Part shown: positions 62,501 through 64,000 of the stretch, in pieces
Layout of the letters: each line of letters begins with the position of its first letter
How positions within the stretch are numbered: the stretch's first letter is position 1
Assembly: GCA_017445585.1 (NCBI GenBank)
Contig: JAFSTX010000028.1
Span: forward strand, 1-64,000
Direction: 5' to 3'
Length of the DNA stretch: 64,000 nt
From: Lachnospiraceae bacterium
Lineage (GTDB): Bacteria; Bacillota; Clostridia; Lachnospirales; Lachnospiraceae
The notes under the pieces: model-generated
What the model was told of the DNA's origin: nothing
What the model saw: the letters and a program-made list of their open reading frames with translations, nothing else
Database searches by the model: none
Position numbers and translations under genes: made by a program

Positions 62501-64000
62501 CGCATACTCCTGATCTGGTTATCATGGGACACGGCGGGTCAAATGATTATGGCCTTCCTTATGCCCAGGAGGCCTTTGAGGGCGCGATACGCAAGCTGAT
62601 CGGATACGGCATCCCGATCGTCAACTTTACTCCCTGCCCTGAAAACGGACGGAATATCGAAGAGGATGTTAATCAGATAGATTTGAATTACGGGGTGCCC
62701 CAGATAGGCTTCAGGGCCGCGTACTATGAGTTTGCCCATATGACGGGAATACAGGGGCTCCGGAAGGGCGATGTGTGGTCATCGGATCTGATCCATCCGA
62801 CGACTAACGGCCATACCCTAATCGCAGACCTTATCATCAGCTACCTGAAGAAGTATATTATCGAAGCGGGCGTCTCTCCTGCAGAACTCATAACCGATCT
62901 TTCGGATCCCGTTACAAACAATGGTTTTAACGATTCGATCCTGCTGGAAAACAATTCGGTTGATGAACGTATTGCCGTAAGTATGGACGAAGGATGGAGC
63001 GCAGATTACTCCGCAAGGATCTATCAGCTGAAAACAGAAGGATGGCAGACTGACAGGGTCGGATCTTCTCTGACACTTAATGTGAAAGCGGGTTATTTCT
63101 ACCTGTTTTATGCGCTTACTCCCACGTCCGGAGATCTGGAGATAACCGTGGACGGAGAGGTCAGGGATACGATCGACTGGGCGTATAAGGGGACCGGATA
63201 CATGAATGTGTATCATGTGCTCCATCTGGGTGAGAGTACAGAGCATACGATAGTTCTGACATTAAAAGACAATCCTAATGTAGAAAAGGACTGGTTTGGA
63301 ATCTGCGCAGTCGGAGCATCCAACTTTGACGGATATAAATCGAGACTGATCGTTCATAACGGTGAATCGCTTAGCGGATCCTGGGGAAGCAATCTGCAGC
63401 TGATACCCGGCGAAGCCCCTGAAGGTAATAACTGGATACGGACCGGAGAGACTTCATCTGCCGTAATATGCGCCAACATAGATCCGGTGCTTGATATCAG
63501 AGGATATGAAAACTCGGGAGATCTGCATGCCTGGCTGTATATAAGCGATGCGTCCAAGGTAATCGACGGACAGATCGAGCTGTCCAGCTCCGGACTGTCG
63601 GACAAAGAGGAAACAGCATGGAATCTTAACAAGACAATGCTGCATGACGGATGGAACGAGCTGACGCTGAAGTTCTCGGATGCTGTCTATTCCGGATCGA
63701 CCAACTATGCCCTGATCAATTATTTCAGAGTGTATATAAACTATTCCGGTCCTGCATTTATAGGAATCGACGAGATAGAAGTCTGCGGTACCAAGTCGGA
63801 TGTCCCGCAGGATACTTCCTCCAAAGAAGAACTGATAGCTCAGGCGGTTGAAAGATCGGTGATCAATGCCGGATCTGACAACATGAGATCGGCGATAGCC
63901 TCCGTTTTATCAAAAGCCAAAAACGGTGAAAGCATTACTCTGGTAGGCCTTGGAGCATCGATTACCGCAGGTGCATCAGCAACGCCGGGTCAGGAGTATA
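59524..64000 (+). CDS. Giant membrane-anchored modular SGNH esterase, continues past window
   Basis: An open frame from ATG 59524 (42 bases after the GH5 gene; GAAAGGGATGGA upstream) runs to the window end: 1492 codons, no stop. Residues 7-28 are an N-terminal membrane anchor (TIIIAAAVAVILLAALVLVF) followed by an acidic Pro/Asp/Glu linker. Five about 150-residue repeats follow (about 75-219, 233-385, 398-549, 560-714, 730-878), then an SGNH/GDSL hydrolase (about 915-1112) with Ser935 in GASITAG, Asn1007 in GGSNDYG and Asp1088/His1091 in SDLIHP. A beta-domain (to about 1270), a sixth repeat (about 1275-1423) and the start of a second SGNH domain (Ser1479) complete the visible part. SGNH enzymes are often carbohydrate acetylesterases, so glycan deacylation is likely. 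Confidence 0.85.
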   Translation, partial: MNDKRKTIIIAAAVAVILLAALVLVFLISKKNTDDQSTEPIPSSEQGTDLLPDDPTAPTTEPSDEKEPDSATKILDPLDEVGPWIGTKLTPRTDSDGRKWIACESRDEQGSAVMSRTFDPAEDLRGYEHGYLHVQIYIEDLSKMTGGQLELSSSGNPDSKELSWDLLLYLNKSGWNDLYLPFDRANRVGGEIDLSSVNYMRIYAIVSNDVQFGADEIELTNDEPEKPSHLDENGQFVIDEIESIGAWSGTDPRMQSDGAPVGKGYLISDKKDGDAIVLARTLDNLDMSAFKEGYLHIWVYVRDVSSVKGGQIEVSSSGTADINETAWDILNYIKKNGWNELYLPVSKGIKTSGGADFSAINFIRVYILTNGNNALGLDYVCMSRTAPPEPSRIDANNQFVIDSVEDMETWIGSSPYISSRNAAVGDAWLVTKSRDEAGSAVLCRSLLDLDASAYKNGYLHMWLYVEDVSLVQGGQIELSSSGEADKKETSWDLGAIALKNGWNELYLSVADANKVDGGADFSRLNFIRIYVITSRAQTIGVDYIALSRVAPERESAVDENGNYIIDMIEGVSPWSGSAFVYNKNGGYDTGKDWLSSSSSLRMDLQFFRNYARADVTGYREGCLHIWVYIDDLTNLTGGMVEITSTGTVDDGELFWLLSDYVSESGWNELFLPLKSAQSEGDTPADLSSMNCIRVVFMLGDNGGNAGVDEIYFTNTAPEDKKQDEETDNTIFVHKGESLADTWGTNLELSSADAPVGKYWIKTGADTAAVVCANINPAIDIRGYENSGELHAFIYVEHADKVVDGQIELTSSGFSDVDETSWNLSSSILHDGWNELILNFSDANHEGNTNYAIVNYMRVYINYSEPSVIGIDQVYVGGNKTDSVPLDEGTKEAAMAEAAERSVLSEGSDNMKGSIAAVLKKAINGEKITVVAFGASITAGASAVEGMGYADQVTSWLESLDGKTDNKNVNLVNVAIGSTESVLAASRVERDVMPHTPDLVIMGHGGSNDYGLPYAQEAFEGAIRKLIGYGIPIVNFTPCPENGRNIEEDVNQIDLNYGVPQIGFRAAYYEFAHMTGIQGLRKGDVWSSDLIHPTTNGHTLIADLIISYLKKYIIEAGVSPAELITDLSDPVTNNGFNDSILLENNSVDERIAVSMDEGWSADYSARIYQLKTEGWQTDRVGSSLTLNVKAGYFYLFYALTPTSGDLEITVDGEVRDTIDWAYKGTGYMNVYHVLHLGESTEHTIVLTLKDNPNVEKDWFGICAVGASNFDGYKSRLIVHNGESLSGSWGSNLQLIPGEAPEGNNWIRTGETSSAVICANIDPVLDIRGYENSGDLHAWLYISDASKVIDGQIELSSSGLSDKEETAWNLNKTMLHDGWNELTLKFSDAVYSGSTNYALINYFRVYINYSGPAFIGIDEIEVCGTKSDVPQDTSSKEELIAQAVERSVINAGSDNMRSAIASVLSKAKNGESITLVGLGASITAGASATPGQEY

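Overview
The window looks like chromosome from an anaerobic, gut- or rumen-type member of the Bacillota (class Clostridia). The evidence is AAGGAGG-type ribosome binding sites, TTGACA/TATAAT promoters, several secreted proteins with cell-wall-binding-repeat-2 (CWB2) domains, YitT and DUF624 (YesL) membrane proteins, a glycyl radical enzyme, and base composition that looks near 50% G+C by eye. The family cannot be fixed from sequence alone. There is no phage, CRISPR array or rRNA. There is one tRNA, and mobile DNA is limited to a probable transposase start at the left edge and a decayed Rpn-type fragment near 8.7 kb.

Layout. 0-9 kb: a possible transposase start on the minus strand, a 45-residue peptide gene, a giant secreted GLUG-repeat/PHP protein, two intracellular glycosidase-like genes, and an Rpn remnant beside a long inverted repeat. 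9-19 kb: YitT proteins flank an L,D-transpeptidase lipoprotein, a HAD phosphatase, sn-glycerol-1-phosphate dehydrogenase, a divergent DeoR regulator, L-rhamnose isomerase with rhamnulose-1-phosphate aldolase, and an uncharacterised deacetylase-fold protein. 19-24 kb: a DUF4143 ATPase, a nucleoside phosphorylase-like protein, FucO-type lactaldehyde reductase, tRNA-Ala(CGC) and a glutathione peroxidase. 24-40 kb: a hybrid histidine kinase, an HD-GYP-like protein, serine acetyltransferase, two CWB2 surface proteins (CAP domain; SH3/glucosaminidase), MnmA with a second DUF4143 ATPase, SerC, a ClpC-like ATPase, an S66 peptidase and an ArsP_2-type metal exporter.

40.7-64 kb is the most interesting part and reads as one glycan-utilisation locus under a LacI-family regulator. 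A plus-strand operon encodes a compact glycyl radical enzyme, its activase and a cupin. A convergent minus-strand operon encodes a GH2 beta-mannosidase-like enzyme, an LplB/YtcP-type ABC importer with its binding protein, the LacI regulator and a YesL protein. A divergent plus-strand operon encodes two tandem GH5 surface enzymes (one lipoprotein, one CWB2-anchored) and a giant membrane-anchored protein that runs off the right edge, built of about 150-residue beta-sandwich-like repeats alternating with SGNH esterase domains. Near-identical palindromes (core TTAAAACGTTTTAA) lie at the promoters of all three operons and tie the glycyl radical enzyme to the glycan genes. A reasonable model is extracellular cleavage and deacylation of a decorated, possibly mannan-like glycan, import of oligosaccharides, intracellular GH2 hydrolysis, and radical chemistry on a released component. 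Both the glycan and the radical substrate are unknown.

Elsewhere the rhamnose genes, FucO and glycerol-1-phosphate dehydrogenase together could send L-lactaldehyde to 1,2-propanediol and DHAP to glycerol-1-phosphate. Rhamnulokinase is not in the window.
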